Origin: Gallibacterium genomosp. 1
GTDB taxonomy: Bacteria > Pseudomonadota > Gammaproteobacteria > Enterobacterales > Pasteurellaceae
Assembly (NCBI RefSeq): GCF_000771875.1
Contig: NZ_JPXX01000005.1
Span: forward strand, 1 to 64,000
DNA: 64,000 nt
Direction: 5' to 3'
The position numbers were made by a program, and so were the translations under genes. Shown here piece after piece: positions 40,372 through 49,864 of this stretch. The first letter of the stretch is position 1. Each line of letters starts with the position of its first letter. The notes below the pieces were generated by a model. That model did not search any database and was not told the DNA's origin. It worked only from the letters and a program-made list of their open reading frames with translations.

Positions 40372-40395
40372 CCTTAGCGTCGTATGACGCTAAGG
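40372..40395 (-). promoter_or_regulatory. Intercistronic hairpin between siaP and siaT
   Basis: Perfect 10-bp stem CCTTAGCGTC (40372-40381) and GACGCTAAGG (40386-40395) with loop GTAT, in the gap between siaP and siaT. Only four T residues follow on the coding strand, so it is likely a partial terminator or mRNA-stability element that gives more binding protein than permease. Confidence 0.65.
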
Positions 40396-40404
40396 TTTGT
40401 AGGA

Positions 40405-41406
<1,002 letters not shown>

Positions 41407-41494
41407 TTAGATAGTTGGGTGAAAGTAGCAGATCGTACAAAAATAGACGATGCTCGTTTCTTTTATGATTGCTATAAATCATTTTTTTATTATA

Positions 41495-41531
41495 AATGAA
41501 GTAATATTTCATTACTGAGAGATAAATCACA
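41495..41531 (-). promoter_or_regulatory. Candidate SiaR-like operator and CRP site upstream of siaP
   Basis: Inverted repeat AATGAA (41495-41500) and TTCATT (41508-41513), immediately next to TGAGA-N6-TCACA (41516-41531), which matches the CRP consensus at 9 of 10 conserved positions. In Haemophilus the siaPT promoter is controlled jointly by SiaR and CRP. The CRP-like site is 128 bp before the start codon. The SiaR assignment is by analogy. Confidence 0.45.
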
Positions 41532-41572
41532 AAAATTACAAAAAATTCATCATATTTGTGTTAATTTTGAGT

Positions 41573-41602
41573 AAAAAAAAAGCCTTTGCATTGGCAAAGG
41601 CT
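41573..41602 (-). terminator. Terminator of lysC
   Basis: Stem AGCCTTTGC (41581-41589) and GCAAAGGCT (41594-41602). On the minus strand it is followed by eight U residues (A run at 41573-41580). It begins 18 bp after the lysC stop codon. Confidence 0.92.
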
Positions 41603-41620
41603 CTCGTTTGATATCCAAAA

Positions 41621-42973
41621 TTATTCAAAAAGTTCTTTGTGTAATTTACGAACGACATCGTCCGCATTTTCACTTTTTACTAATAGACAAACGTTGTTAT
41701 TGCTGGCTCCATAGCTGATCATACGCACATTGTAGTCGGCAATGGTGTTGAATAAACGTTTTGCTACGCCGGCTGTGTTATGCAAATTGTTGCCGATTAA
41801 AGCAACTAACGCTAAACCAGTGTCCACTTTAACAGAAGCGGTTTCGCTTAATTCAGTGAGAAGTTCATTAGACAGTAATTCTGCGCCGGAAGAGGCAGAA
41901 CCGGTTTTATCCAATGTTAAGGCAATGCTGACTTCTGAAGTGGTAATGGTATCTACAGAGATTTTGTATTTTGCTAGGATATTAAAGACATTTGCTAAAA
42001 AGCCTTGTGCGTGCAACATACTTAAACTGGATAAAGTGACTAGTGTTTGATCACGGCGCAATGCAATCGCACGGAATAACGGACGAGGTTGCGGATCACG
42101 AGTTACCCAAGTTCCACCTTGTTCTGGTGCTTTACTTGAGCCGACAAAAACAGGGATATTGCTACGCACGGCTGGTAATAAAGTTGCTGGATGAAGTACT
42201 TTCGCACCGAAAGTTGCCATTTCCGCAGCTTCAGAGAAGCTCATAGTATCAATTTTTTGTGCTGCTGGTGCAATACGAGGATCAGTGGTATAAATGCCGG
42301 CAACGTCAGTCCAGATTAATACATCATTGGCATCCAAGACTTCCGCTAATAGTGCAGCAGAGTAATCACTACCACCACGACCTAAAGTCGTTGTTTTGCC
42401 ATTTGGCGCACGACCGATAAAGCCTTGAGTAATAATAAGATCACCACGATCAATTAAAGGTTTTAATACTCGATCACAGTTTTGTTGAGTTAATTCATCA
42501 TTTGGCGCTGCTTTGCCATAATGATCGTTGGTTGCCACCAAAGTGCGAACATCAATCCAAGTGGCACTTGCACCTAGCTCACGTAAGACTTCCACGAAAA
42601 TTAATGTAGACATCATTTCGCCGTGGCTGATGATTTCATCAATTAATGCCGGTGAAGTAGCTAGGGCTGCTGCATCTGAAAGTGATTCAATATTATCTAA
42701 TAAACGATCAATTTCTTCTCGTAATACTGCCGCATCTTTAAGTTCATCTAAAATATTATATTGGATTTGTCGAACTTGATTGAGTAAGTTTTCACGTTCT
42801 GTTTTTTCACACCCATTAGCAAGAGCTACTAATAAATTGGTGATGCCAGCAGAAGCTGACAACACGACAACACGAGTTTTCGGATCAGAAATAACAATTT
42901 TTGCGCAAGACTGCATTGCAGCGTAGTTAGCAACGCTAGTACCACCAAATTTAGCAACAGATAAATGTGACAT
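41621..42973 (-). CDS. lysC: Lysine-sensitive aspartokinase III LysC
   Basis: Phosphorylates aspartate, the first step toward lysine, diaminopimelate, threonine and methionine. 450 aa (E. coli 449). Kinase domain with AKFGGTSVANY at the start, GFIGRAPNGKTTTLGRGGSDYSA near 200, and two C-terminal ACT domains (about 305-450) that bind lysine. The absence of a homoserine dehydrogenase extension identifies the monofunctional class. Controlled by the lysine riboswitch directly upstream. Confidence 0.97.
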   Translation of the reverse strand: MSHLSVAKFGGTSVANYAAMQSCAKIVISDPKTRVVVLSASAGITNLLVALANGCEKTERENLLNQVRQIQYNILDELKDAAVLREEIDRLLDNIESLSDAAALATSPALIDEIISHGEMMSTLIFVEVLRELGASATWIDVRTLVATNDHYGKAAPNDELTQQNCDRVLKPLIDRGDLIITQGFIGRAPNGKTTTLGRGGSDYSAALLAEVLDANDVLIWTDVAGIYTTDPRIAPAAQKIDTMSFSEAAEMATFGAKVLHPATLLPAVRSNIPVFVGSSKAPEQGGTWVTRDPQPRPLFRAIALRRDQTLVTLSSLSMLHAQGFLANVFNILAKYKISVDTITTSEVSIALTLDKTGSASSGAELLSNELLTELSETASVKVDTGLALVALIGNNLHNTAGVAKRLFNTIADYNVRMISYGASNNNVCLLVKSENADDVVRKLHKELFE

Positions 42974-42974
42974 A

Positions 42975-43236
42975 GTTTTTCCTTAAATAATGATATTGTG
43001 AGTAAAATTAAATTTGCAGAAGGTTAAGGAAAACTTGGAAGAGATGAAACTTGACTTGTTCAGAAGCTCTCCATCGTTTACCGATGACAGCCTTAGGGAT
43101 TCAGCCCTAATAGCCGATAAACAAAACCCTGGTAGTGTTGTTTATCTCGGCGAAACTCCCCTGATTATTTCTCTTTGGTGCCAGACCTAAAAATAACGAC
43201 CTGAGTTCCGCGCCTCTCCTGCGTAGCCGAAGCTAC
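42975..43236 (-). ncRNA. Lysine riboswitch (L box) of lysC
   Basis: Leader with the L-box signature on the minus strand: P1 strand CAGGAG (43216-43221) followed by AGGCGCG; the core GGGGAGTTTCGCCGAG; GGGCTGAATCCCTAAGGCTGTCA; and GATGGAGAGCTTCTG, whose CTTCTG (43061-43066) closes P1. A GTAGC-TTCG-GCTAC hairpin (43223-43236) precedes the aptamer, as in E. coli. Expression platform: GTTTTCCTTAA (43024-43034) can pair with the Shine-Dalgarno region TTAAGGAAAAAC (42975-42986) just before the ATG, with one bulged base. This indicates translational repression by lysine. Confidence 0.95.
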
Positions 43237-43247
43237 AAGCCCGTATA

Positions 43248-43276
43248 GAAATACCTGTTAATGCGAGAATTGTCAA
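43248..43276 (-). promoter_or_regulatory. Promoter of the lysine riboswitch / lysC
   Basis: Perfect -35 TTGACA (43271-43276), 17-bp spacer, -10 TATTTC (43248-43253). Transcription would start near 43240, just before the riboswitch. The -10 is imperfect but the placement is exact. Confidence 0.7.
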
Positions 43277-43284
43277 ATAAAATT

Positions 43285-43926
43285 TTAAAAATTAAACTTT
43301 TCTAACAAAATAAATTCAGTTTGTGGTGAATGTTGTTGTAAATATTGTTGTAAATATTGTTGGCTATCCTGTTCGATTAATTTATCTTTTTCAGGGAAAC
43401 GATTATAGACCAATGCCTTTACTTCAATGTTATGTTGTTGACAAACCATCAGACTCAACAAAGTATGATTGAGGCTACCTAATTTACCTGATGTGACTAA
43501 AATCAATGGATATTGGCGTTCAGCGATAAAGTCAAGTGTGGTTTTATCTGCTTGATAAGGAACGGCTAATCCTCCAGCTCCTTCGAGCAAGACATAATCA
43601 TATCGCTGTGCTAATAATTTTGTTTTTTCATCAATAATTGAAGCATCAATCTGGCGATTTTCTATTTTTGCTGCTAAATGTGGAGAGCAAGGATAATGAA
43701 AAAGATAAGGGCAGGTGTTACCGTTTAAATCGTCTTCGGTTAGTCCAATTCCCTGAATTTTGCGATGAACTAAAATATCGTCTGAAATGTTATCACAACC
43801 AGTTTGTATCATTTTTTGCGTGATAACAGAAAAACCTTGAGCCATTAAATTTTTGGCATAAACACCTGTGGCTACGGATTTTCCAATTTCGGTATCGATA
43901 CCGCTGATAAAAAGAACATTTTGCAT
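43285..43926 (-). CDS. bioD: Dethiobiotin synthetase BioD
   Basis: Biotin synthesis: closes the ureido ring of DAPA with CO2 and ATP. 213 aa. P-loop GIDTEIGKS (residues 9-17, normally GTDTEVGKT), catalytic lysine in QKMIQTG, and the nucleotide-binding EGAGGLAVPY near 112. The C-terminal part contains a short in-frame repeat (Gln-Gln-Tyr-Leu twice) from a 12-bp tandem duplication. It is separated from bioA at 24070. A second bioD family paralogue in many relatives means pathway assignment is by similarity. Confidence 0.93.
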   Translation of the reverse strand: MQNVLFISGIDTEIGKSVATGVYAKNLMAQGFSVITQKMIQTGCDNISDDILVHRKIQGIGLTEDDLNGNTCPYLFHYPCSPHLAAKIENRQIDASIIDEKTKLLAQRYDYVLLEGAGGLAVPYQADKTTLDFIAERQYPLILVTSGKLGSLNHTLLSLMVCQQHNIEVKALVYNRFPEKDKLIEQDSQQYLQQYLQQHSPQTEFILLEKFNF

Positions 43927-43994
43927 CGCAATTCCTTATATTTTAGCTAAAAACAAACGCATTACTATACGCACATTGAGAATGGGATCAAGCA

Positions 43995-44023
43995 AAAGCC
44001 ATAGCAATTTTTGCTATGGCTTT
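43995..44023. terminator. Terminator after ompW
   Basis: Perfect 13-bp stem AAAGCCATAGCAA (43995-44007) and TTGCTATGGCTTT (44011-44023) with a 3-nt loop. On the minus strand it is followed by TGCTTG after TTTT. Confidence 0.85.
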
Positions 44024-44058
44024 AATTGGAATGTTACTGTTTAACGATTAACAGTAAA

Positions 44059-44769
44059 TTAGAAACGATAACCTAAACCAACGAAGAAGATGGTTGGGTC
44101 AAGAGTAACACGTGCTTCTTGAGAGTGCATTTTACCATTAGCCTCTTTCAAATCGAAAGTCGCTTTGGTCTTAATTTTAGCCCACCATACAGAGGTGTTG
44201 AAGAATAATTTATCGGTAATATTGATATCAATACCAGCATTTACAACTGGACCCCAAGAATCCTTCAATTTAAGATTATGTGCAGTAACACCTAATCCTG
44301 CATTGTCAATTGTTGAATTAAAGTGAGTATCAAAGAAATGAGTATAATTAATACCTGCACCGACATATGGGCGAGCCGGAGAATTTGCATCTAAGAAATA
44401 GTATTGTAAATAGAGACTAGGTGGTAAATGTTTGGTTTTCGCAATAGTACCGACATCTTTAATATCATTATTACCTACAGAAAGTGTATTTAATTTAATT
44501 TCGTGGCTAAATGGAGATGCTGCCAATAATTCCACACCGAGGTTATCAGTAATCATATAAGTACCAGTTAAACCAAGTTGTGCATTACTGTTTACATCAA
44601 AATCATAAGATAATGGAAGATCACTTTTATAGTTGTGAGTATCGGTATTCGGAACAGCTAAGATTGGACCACCACGAACAAAGAATTCACCAGCTTGGTG
44701 AGCCATTGCTGCAGAAGAAGCTGCTAATAGTGCAGCGGAAGTTGCAAGTGCTAGTGCTAATTTTTTCAT
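44059..44769 (-). CDS. ompW: Outer membrane protein OmpW
   Basis: Eight-stranded outer membrane beta-barrel of the OmpW family, thought to allow small hydrophobic molecules through. 236 aa from MKKLALALATS at 44769, where AAGGAGAG gives a strong ribosome-binding site. The signal peptide is cleaved after SSAAMA (about residue 23). Mature motifs: GEFFVRGGPILAVPN at the start, LPPSLYLQYYF and PYVGAGINYTHFF in the middle, FFVGLGYRF at the end with the terminal Phe. Two FNR boxes upstream fit its known induction without oxygen. Confidence 0.95.
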   Translation of the reverse strand: MKKLALALATSAALLAASSAAMAHQAGEFFVRGGPILAVPNTDTHNYKSDLPLSYDFDVNSNAQLGLTGTYMITDNLGVELLAASPFSHEIKLNTLSVGNNDIKDVGTIAKTKHLPPSLYLQYYFLDANSPARPYVGAGINYTHFFDTHFNSTIDNAGLGVTAHNLKLKDSWGPVVNAGIDINITDKLFFNTSVWWAKIKTKATFDLKEANGKMHSQEARVTLDPTIFFVGLGYRF

Positions 44770-44849
44770 AAAACTCTCCTTGAAAATGGGTATCTGAGAC
44801 ACTGTCTTAATGACGAAAATAAAGATACCTCTTTTGAGTAGGCATTTTT

Positions 44850-44902
44850 TTGATAAATATCAATTAATTTTTAATTAATTTGGAACTTTTGAAATATATC
44901 AA
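44850..44902 (-). promoter_or_regulatory. Two FNR boxes upstream of ompW
   Basis: TTGATAAATATCAA (44850-44863) is a perfect FNR site (TTGAT-N4-ATCAA). A second, TTGAAATATATCAA (44889-44902), has one mismatch. Their centres are 39 bp apart. The proximal site would be near -41 of a promoter with a -10-like TATCTT around 44822-44827. Confidence 0.75.
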
Positions 44903-44948
44903 AAATCAGAAAATTAGCAGAAAGTATAAACTTGAATTTAGATCAATT

Positions 44949-45314
44949 TTATTTTAATTGAGTCAATAACCACTGTTTTAATATCAATGCGTGATTATAT
45001 AGAGGATCTTTAGCTGCATAGAGTAGCGTAACATTTTGCTGTGATATTTGTTGTTTACATATCTCTACAAATTCAACACCATAAGGATTATTGTTTAATT
45101 CAATAAGATAGCTTTGTTTAAATTGTTCAAATTTCTCAGCTTGATGGTTGAACCATTTGCGTAATTGCGGTGAAGGTGTAATTTCTTTTGCCCATAAATC
45201 AATTTCAGCATCAATTTTTTTAATGCCTCTAGGCCATAACCTATCCACTAAAATACGAAACCCATCGCAATTGTTGATGGGTTGATAAATACGCTTAATT
45301 TCTAAATTATTCAT
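44949..45314 (-). CDS. DUF488 family protein (YeaO-like)
   Basis: 121-residue protein of DUF488. It has the conserved RILVDRLWPRGI near residues 20-31 and LWAKEITPSPQLRKWFNH, and ends with LLYAAKDPLYNHALILKQWL, all typical. Function unknown. It starts 1 bp after the stop of the secreted protein upstream, so the two are probably co-transcribed. Confidence 0.9.
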   Translation of the reverse strand: MNNLEIKRIYQPINNCDGFRILVDRLWPRGIKKIDAEIDLWAKEITPSPQLRKWFNHQAEKFEQFKQSYLIELNNNPYGVEFVEICKQQISQQNVTLLYAAKDPLYNHALILKQWLLTQLK

Positions 45315-45315
45315 A

Positions 45316-46455
45316 TTAGCAATGATATTGTTTTAAGAATGGCAAAATTGGATCACATTCAATTGCCGGTTCGATTGGTTCTTCAGCATCTGGCTCTTGC
45401 GCTTTTGATTGTTCAGTGTCTGAATCTTCCTGCTGTGATTTTTTGCTATCCGTTGTTGTGTTCGTCTTTTCTTCATTCACAGCGTTTTTATCGTCTGTTT
45501 GCGTGTTTGTTGCTGTTGATTTTGTGTCTGTGTTAACAGTTTTGGTGTCTGCGCTAACAGATTGGGTTTTCATATCGGATTCCTTCATTTTTGATGCCTG
45601 ATTTGCATCGGCACTCTTTTTAGTTATCTCTTGCGTTGAAGAGGTTCGTGGTTGCGATGACTTAATTTTACTCTCTACATCGCTCGTTGTTTGTTCTACC
45701 GCACTATTATCTTGTTTTCTAACCTTATTAGTTTCTGTTGCTGATTTGTCGCTGCCATCAGCTTTAATTGGTTTTTCTTCTTTTGTACTTGAACTGTGAG
45801 TACTGTTTACACTGGAGTTATCCGCTTTTACTTTTTCCTCTGTTTCAGGTGTTTTAGCAGATTGTTGTGTATTTTCGGTAGAATTGCTATCAGCAGTTTG
45901 TGTGCTTGAATTTGCTTTGGTTGCATCGGCATTTTCTGTTACGGTTGTTGCCGTCTGTTCTTCTTTCTTTTCACCTAATAAACGCGGTTGTAACTGCTTG
46001 AAACTGCTTGGAGAATCCAACCAAATGGCAATAAATTCTCGATTAAATGTGGGATCAAATCGTTCAGTTAAAATAGTGTCATTTAAAACAAAATAACCTT
46101 CGTTATCCAAGGCAATATAATTCAACACATCGTCAGGTTTAAAATCGGGAAAATTCTTTATAAGGCGTTTTCTTAAATTTTCTGCTTGATCAGTTGGCAT
46201 TTTATCCAATGCCATCTCTTTGAAGAGAGAAATTGCAAAGTTTTTTCCTTCAACTGGTTTGGCAAATTTAATTCTTAACATAAGTGGGCGTTGTTCACTG
46301 CTGTAAGTACCGTTTTCAGTGAATAGAGAAACGGTATAAATATGGAATGGTCCCCAGTTATATTCAGCTTTACCAACCTGTTTCCAATTAGCATTGGCAG
46401 TAGTGGTATATAAAAGCAACAGTAGACTAAAAAAGCAGAAAGAGAATAACTTCAT
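45316..46455 (-). CDS. Secreted chalcone-isomerase-like protein with low-complexity tail
   Basis: 379 aa. Signal peptide (about 1-22, LLLLLYTTTANA). Residues ~23-165 resemble the chalcone-isomerase-like Chalcone_3 fold: KQVGKAEYNWGPFHIYTVSLFTE, then LMLRIKFAKPVEGKNFAISLFKEM, and FVLNDTILTERFD. Residues ~167-360 are a long low-complexity stretch of Thr, Ser, Lys, Glu, Asp, Gln and Asn, then IECDPILPFLKQYHC with two cysteines. The fold call is from memory of similar proteins. The tail has no similarity I can name and may be disordered. It precedes the DUF488 gene by 1 bp. Confidence 0.75.
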   Translation of the reverse strand: MKLFSFCFFSLLLLLYTTTANANWKQVGKAEYNWGPFHIYTVSLFTENGTYSSEQRPLMLRIKFAKPVEGKNFAISLFKEMALDKMPTDQAENLRKRLIKNFPDFKPDDVLNYIALDNEGYFVLNDTILTERFDPTFNREFIAIWLDSPSSFKQLQPRLLGEKKEEQTATTVTENADATKANSSTQTADSNSTENTQQSAKTPETEEKVKADNSSVNSTHSSSTKEEKPIKADGSDKSATETNKVRKQDNSAVEQTTSDVESKIKSSQPRTSSTQEITKKSADANQASKMKESDMKTQSVSADTKTVNTDTKSTATNTQTDDKNAVNEEKTNTTTDSKKSQQEDSDTEQSKAQEPDAEEPIEPAIECDPILPFLKQYHC

Positions 46456-46590
46456 TTATTTACCTAATCTTTCGATGTGTGGTGTTATATGGCGAGCTAT
46501 TATATCAAGAATTTGTAAAGCGTAATCAGGGTTACAGTGAATTTGTCTAATTTTTATCGAAAGTAACCCATTTAGCCCGTCAATTAAGTT

Positions 46591-47220
46591 TTAATCTAAA
46601 TGCCGGTGTTCCAGATAGAGTACTGTGGCGGCAACACGAGAATGTACATTCAGTTTGCGTAATAGATTTCGGATATGTACTTTAACAGTTTCTTCAGAAA
46701 TAAATAATTGATTAGCAATCTGTTTATTAGATAAACCGGTAGCGATAAGTTTTAATACATCCATTTCACGTTCGGTCAATAGTTGTAATGGATCATTAGC
46801 GGAGTGATTGTCTAACAGGCGTTGTTTAACAGCATCGCTTAACACAACCTGTCCTTCAGCAATTTTTTTCAACTGTATTAATAAAGTGTCCGGTTCAGTG
46901 TCTTTTAATAGATAACCGTCAGCACCAGCTTCTATCAGTGCAAAAATATCAGAACGAGCATCAGAGACAGTTAAGACGGCAATACGAGCATCAATATCAT
47001 CAAGTCGTAATGCTTTTAACACATCTAAACCGGACATCCCTTTCATATTGAGGTCTAGAATAATCATATCCGGTGAGAATTGTTTGGCTAATGCCAACCC
47101 TTCAGTGCCATTACTGGCTTCAGCTAATATTTCAAACGAATCATCTAATTGTAAGAGTTGAGTAATGCCTCGACGCATTAATGGGTGATCATCAATCACT
47201 AAAACTGTTGTTTTCTTCAT
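46591..47220 (-). CDS. narP: Nitrate/nitrite response regulator NarP
   Basis: Two-component response regulator, receiver plus LuxR-type HTH. 209 aa. Phosphoacceptor Asp56 in DLNMKGMSG, acidic pocket at Asp10-Asp11, and the C-terminal LuxR HTH (about 145-205) with LTEREMDVLKLIATGLSNKQIA and VKVHIRNLLRKL. NarP, not NarL, is the Pasteurellaceae form; its kinase is not adjacent. It lies 172 bp downstream of cyaA, in the same direction, and its upstream region holds a C10 tract and a palindrome. Confidence 0.93.
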   Translation of the reverse strand: MKKTTVLVIDDHPLMRRGITQLLQLDDSFEILAEASNGTEGLALAKQFSPDMIILDLNMKGMSGLDVLKALRLDDIDARIAVLTVSDARSDIFALIEAGADGYLLKDTEPDTLLIQLKKIAEGQVVLSDAVKQRLLDNHSANDPLQLLTEREMDVLKLIATGLSNKQIANQLFISEETVKVHIRNLLRKLNVHSRVAATVLYLEHRHLD

Positions 47221-47301
47221 CTAAAATAATCCCATTTTTTCAAAAATACGATACATACTATCACAAGATGAATATGAAGAGTGTTATTTTGCTGGGGAAA
47301 T

Positions 47302-47321
47302 TTTATCTTAATGAAGATAAA
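47302..47321. promoter_or_regulatory. Perfect palindrome upstream of narP
   Basis: TTTATCTT (47302-47309), AATG, AAGATAAA (47314-47321). AT-rich 8-bp inverted repeat 82-101 bp upstream of the narP start. It could be a regulator-binding site or a weak cyaA terminator; the motif matches no consensus I can name. Confidence 0.4.
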
Positions 47322-47377
47322 TATTGATTTAGGTTAAATAAAACCTTTCCCTGTCTTAGCGAAATTGCCGTCATTTA

Positions 47378-47387
47378 GGGGGGGGGG
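47378..47387. repeat. Homopolymer G10 (C10 on the coding strand) between cyaA and narP
   Basis: Ten consecutive G residues on the plus strand, starting 5 bp beyond the cyaA stop codon and 157 bp before narP. Long G/C tracts are slippage-prone in AT-rich Pasteurellaceae genomes. The tract lies outside both coding regions, so an effect, if any, would be on transcription or termination. Confidence 0.9.
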
Positions 47388-47392
47388 AGAAA

Positions 47393-49864
47393 CTACTCTG
47401 AATGATATGGAGTGATTGTCGTTTTTCCTTGTAGATGATTAATTTGATAAAACTGTGGGTAATTAAATTTATTTTTTGAAATTTGGAATGGTGTATTATT
47501 ATCTCCGTTTGAAGCGGTACGATAGATTTGATTGATTTCTTCAATTTTCTGACTTTTAACACCATCACAATGATAATAAGCTTCGAGCTGATTGCTTTCA
47601 TCAAGAATATAAATATTAAACGTATTGTCATTATTATCTTCAAAAAAGAATTGAAGAAAGCCTTCATTTGAATAGAATTCTATTGCTTGAGGATATTTTA
47701 ATTCACCTCCAGTGTGCGGTTTTTGAGCAATAGCGATATTTTTATGTTGGTTTTCATTCAAAATTTCTTCTGTAATATTGAATTCATTTTTATGAAAAAA
47801 GTGATTCCACGCTTCGCTAGCAACGTGCAGAGTATTAAGCTGATTGCTATTGATTAAATTACTGGTTTGAATGTTGATGCAACGCTCTATCAGTTCACTT
47901 ACAAAACGACTAAGAATATTCCGATAATGTCTGCTATAACAGAATACACTGACGGAGTTGATCGGTACGGAACTTCGATAAATTTTGTTGGATAATACTT
48001 TTAATGCACGAAAAATAGCGCTTGGGCCTTCAAAATGCAGTGTTCTGATCTCATTCCATAAATTACGATAAGTAAAATCAATACTGCCAATTAATTTTGT
48101 CTGTTTACTACTTAAATTATTGAACAGATGTTTAGGCTGTAAACGGAAATGGTGATCGAGTAGTGAGGCTTCTTCTGTAGGATCGTTCACTAAATTGACG
48201 ATAACTGCTAAATTGCGAATTTCGCAAGGTTGATACAAATCGGCATTGGTTGCAGGTTTAACTTGTACCGGGAAGGTGTTTCTTAAATCTGCAATGAATT
48301 GTTTTAAAGTTTCCAATGAGACGTTTTTGCTGATAATGTTAAATTCTGTCTCTTCAGTTAATACACCATTAAAATAAGCCCAACAGACCAGTTTATTGAG
48401 CTGTGGATTGTACTCAACGTGGCGATATTTTGATAATGAAGAAATTTTCGGTGCTTGATTTAACAGATACCAACCTTTGCTCATTGCTGAATTGCCATCG
48501 GTTTCAACAAAAGTGAGTTCTTTTTCCGCAATATTGGTGGAAATATTAGGGTTAAACAAGGTTACTTTGCCTGGTAACTCTTCAAATGCAGCGTAAAGTT
48601 TTCGAGTTAAGATACTGATATCTTCAGGAATAATGCCTACTCCGGAAATATTATATTTACGAGCAAACTCCATTAATTGGCGATAACTACACATTAATAA
48701 ATTAACAAGGCTGTTGTAACTTTTTCTTATCTGTTTGATCCGCCAATATTTTTTCTGATTTAATTCTTGAATGGTATCATTATTCCATTGCCACTGACGT
48801 GCTAGTCTCATTAATAGGGTAATGCGCCAATTACCGGTTAATTCATTATTATCAATGTCTTCAATTGATTTGATATAAAAACAGCGGCGTACATTATCAA
48901 GGCGTTCCAGATCATTGATGCGTAACAGATAGTCGGTTACTTTGTCCAACATTGCCATATAAGGGTCAAAATGATGAATGACATTGCGATCTAGTAATAA
49001 GTCTAGTTTAAATTGGTGTGAAATTAGTTTAGTGTTAGGAAACTCCCACGAATAGCATTCAAGTAATAAAATTTTGATAACCGCTTTATAAGGTGAATCA
49101 ATGCCTTTATAGAGATTCCATAAGGTTGCGCCGAAATATTCATTAGCAGAAAGATTACCTAAACCACCGAAGTCTACCCACTCATTTGGGTTTAATTGAC
49201 CGTTATTTATAAGTTGACGCACGGTTTCATCGTATTTTGATTCATCTTCGACTGCTAAATGTAGCCACAATAAAGGGCTACCCGCGAGTCGAATGGCAGA
49301 ACGATAAAATTCATCTAGCAATAACATATATTGACTTGAACCGCAATTATCGGCAGAAAGTGGATCGGCAGTTTGTTTATAACGAAACCGATCCTGATCG
49401 ACTAAAAACAGATTTAATTCCACGCCAACGTTATGTGCCCATTGACAAATAAGAGAAAATTTTTGTTGTAATTTTTGTTGTTGAATTAGGGTTAAGCTAC
49501 GAGTGGCACAAACCCACAAATCTAGATCTGAGCGAGAAGTTTGTGTAATTGATCCTAAGCTACCCATTGCATAAACACCACAAATATCGGCTTTATGAGT
49601 GTTGTTATGATTAAGACTATAACGTTCTAAATTGGATAGTGTTGAAGAAAGATAATTTTCTTGATAACGGTTGAAAGAAAAATTAACAATACCGAAAGGG
49701 GCATCTTCTACATATCCCGGTAGCTCGGGAATATTATGATGCAATAAAACACAAACTAAATTTAGAACATACTGAAACTCGTTTGGTGCTCCAGCAAGCG
49801 CCCGTTCTAAACGTAGTTTATCTAGCTGTTCAACTTTCTTTTTGGCGACATCCAGATTGTTCAT
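47393..49864 (-). CDS. cyaA: Class I adenylate cyclase CyaA
   Basis: Makes cyclic AMP, the CRP effector. 823 aa from MNNLDVAKKKVEQLDKL at 49864, which aligns with the E. coli start; the open frame extends 21 codons upstream without similarity. N-terminal catalytic domain with GSLGSITQTSRSDLDLWVC near residue 105-120 and DCGSSQ-type NCGSSQYMLLLDEFYRSA; C-terminal regulatory domain ending QFFFEDNNDNTFNIYILDE. Divergent from hemC, as in enteric bacteria. Links to the CRP sites seen at yohJ and siaP. Confidence 0.96.
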   Translation of the reverse strand: MNNLDVAKKKVEQLDKLRLERALAGAPNEFQYVLNLVCVLLHHNIPELPGYVEDAPFGIVNFSFNRYQENYLSSTLSNLERYSLNHNNTHKADICGVYAMGSLGSITQTSRSDLDLWVCATRSLTLIQQQKLQQKFSLICQWAHNVGVELNLFLVDQDRFRYKQTADPLSADNCGSSQYMLLLDEFYRSAIRLAGSPLLWLHLAVEDESKYDETVRQLINNGQLNPNEWVDFGGLGNLSANEYFGATLWNLYKGIDSPYKAVIKILLLECYSWEFPNTKLISHQFKLDLLLDRNVIHHFDPYMAMLDKVTDYLLRINDLERLDNVRRCFYIKSIEDIDNNELTGNWRITLLMRLARQWQWNNDTIQELNQKKYWRIKQIRKSYNSLVNLLMCSYRQLMEFARKYNISGVGIIPEDISILTRKLYAAFEELPGKVTLFNPNISTNIAEKELTFVETDGNSAMSKGWYLLNQAPKISSLSKYRHVEYNPQLNKLVCWAYFNGVLTEETEFNIISKNVSLETLKQFIADLRNTFPVQVKPATNADLYQPCEIRNLAVIVNLVNDPTEEASLLDHHFRLQPKHLFNNLSSKQTKLIGSIDFTYRNLWNEIRTLHFEGPSAIFRALKVLSNKIYRSSVPINSVSVFCYSRHYRNILSRFVSELIERCINIQTSNLINSNQLNTLHVASEAWNHFFHKNEFNITEEILNENQHKNIAIAQKPHTGGELKYPQAIEFYSNEGFLQFFFEDNNDNTFNIYILDESNQLEAYYHCDGVKSQKIEEINQIYRTASNGDNNTPFQISKNKFNYPQFYQINHLQGKTTITPYHSE

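Noticed and set aside
43331..43372. 12-bp tandem repeat inside bioD
   Set aside because: Only two copies in frame, giving Gln-Gln-Tyr-Leu twice; unlikely to vary and no functional sign.
47371..47667. 98-aa frame overlapping the end of cyaA and running through the C10 tract
   Set aside because: The real cyaA frame ends with normal family sequence before the tract, so the tract does not alter CyaA.
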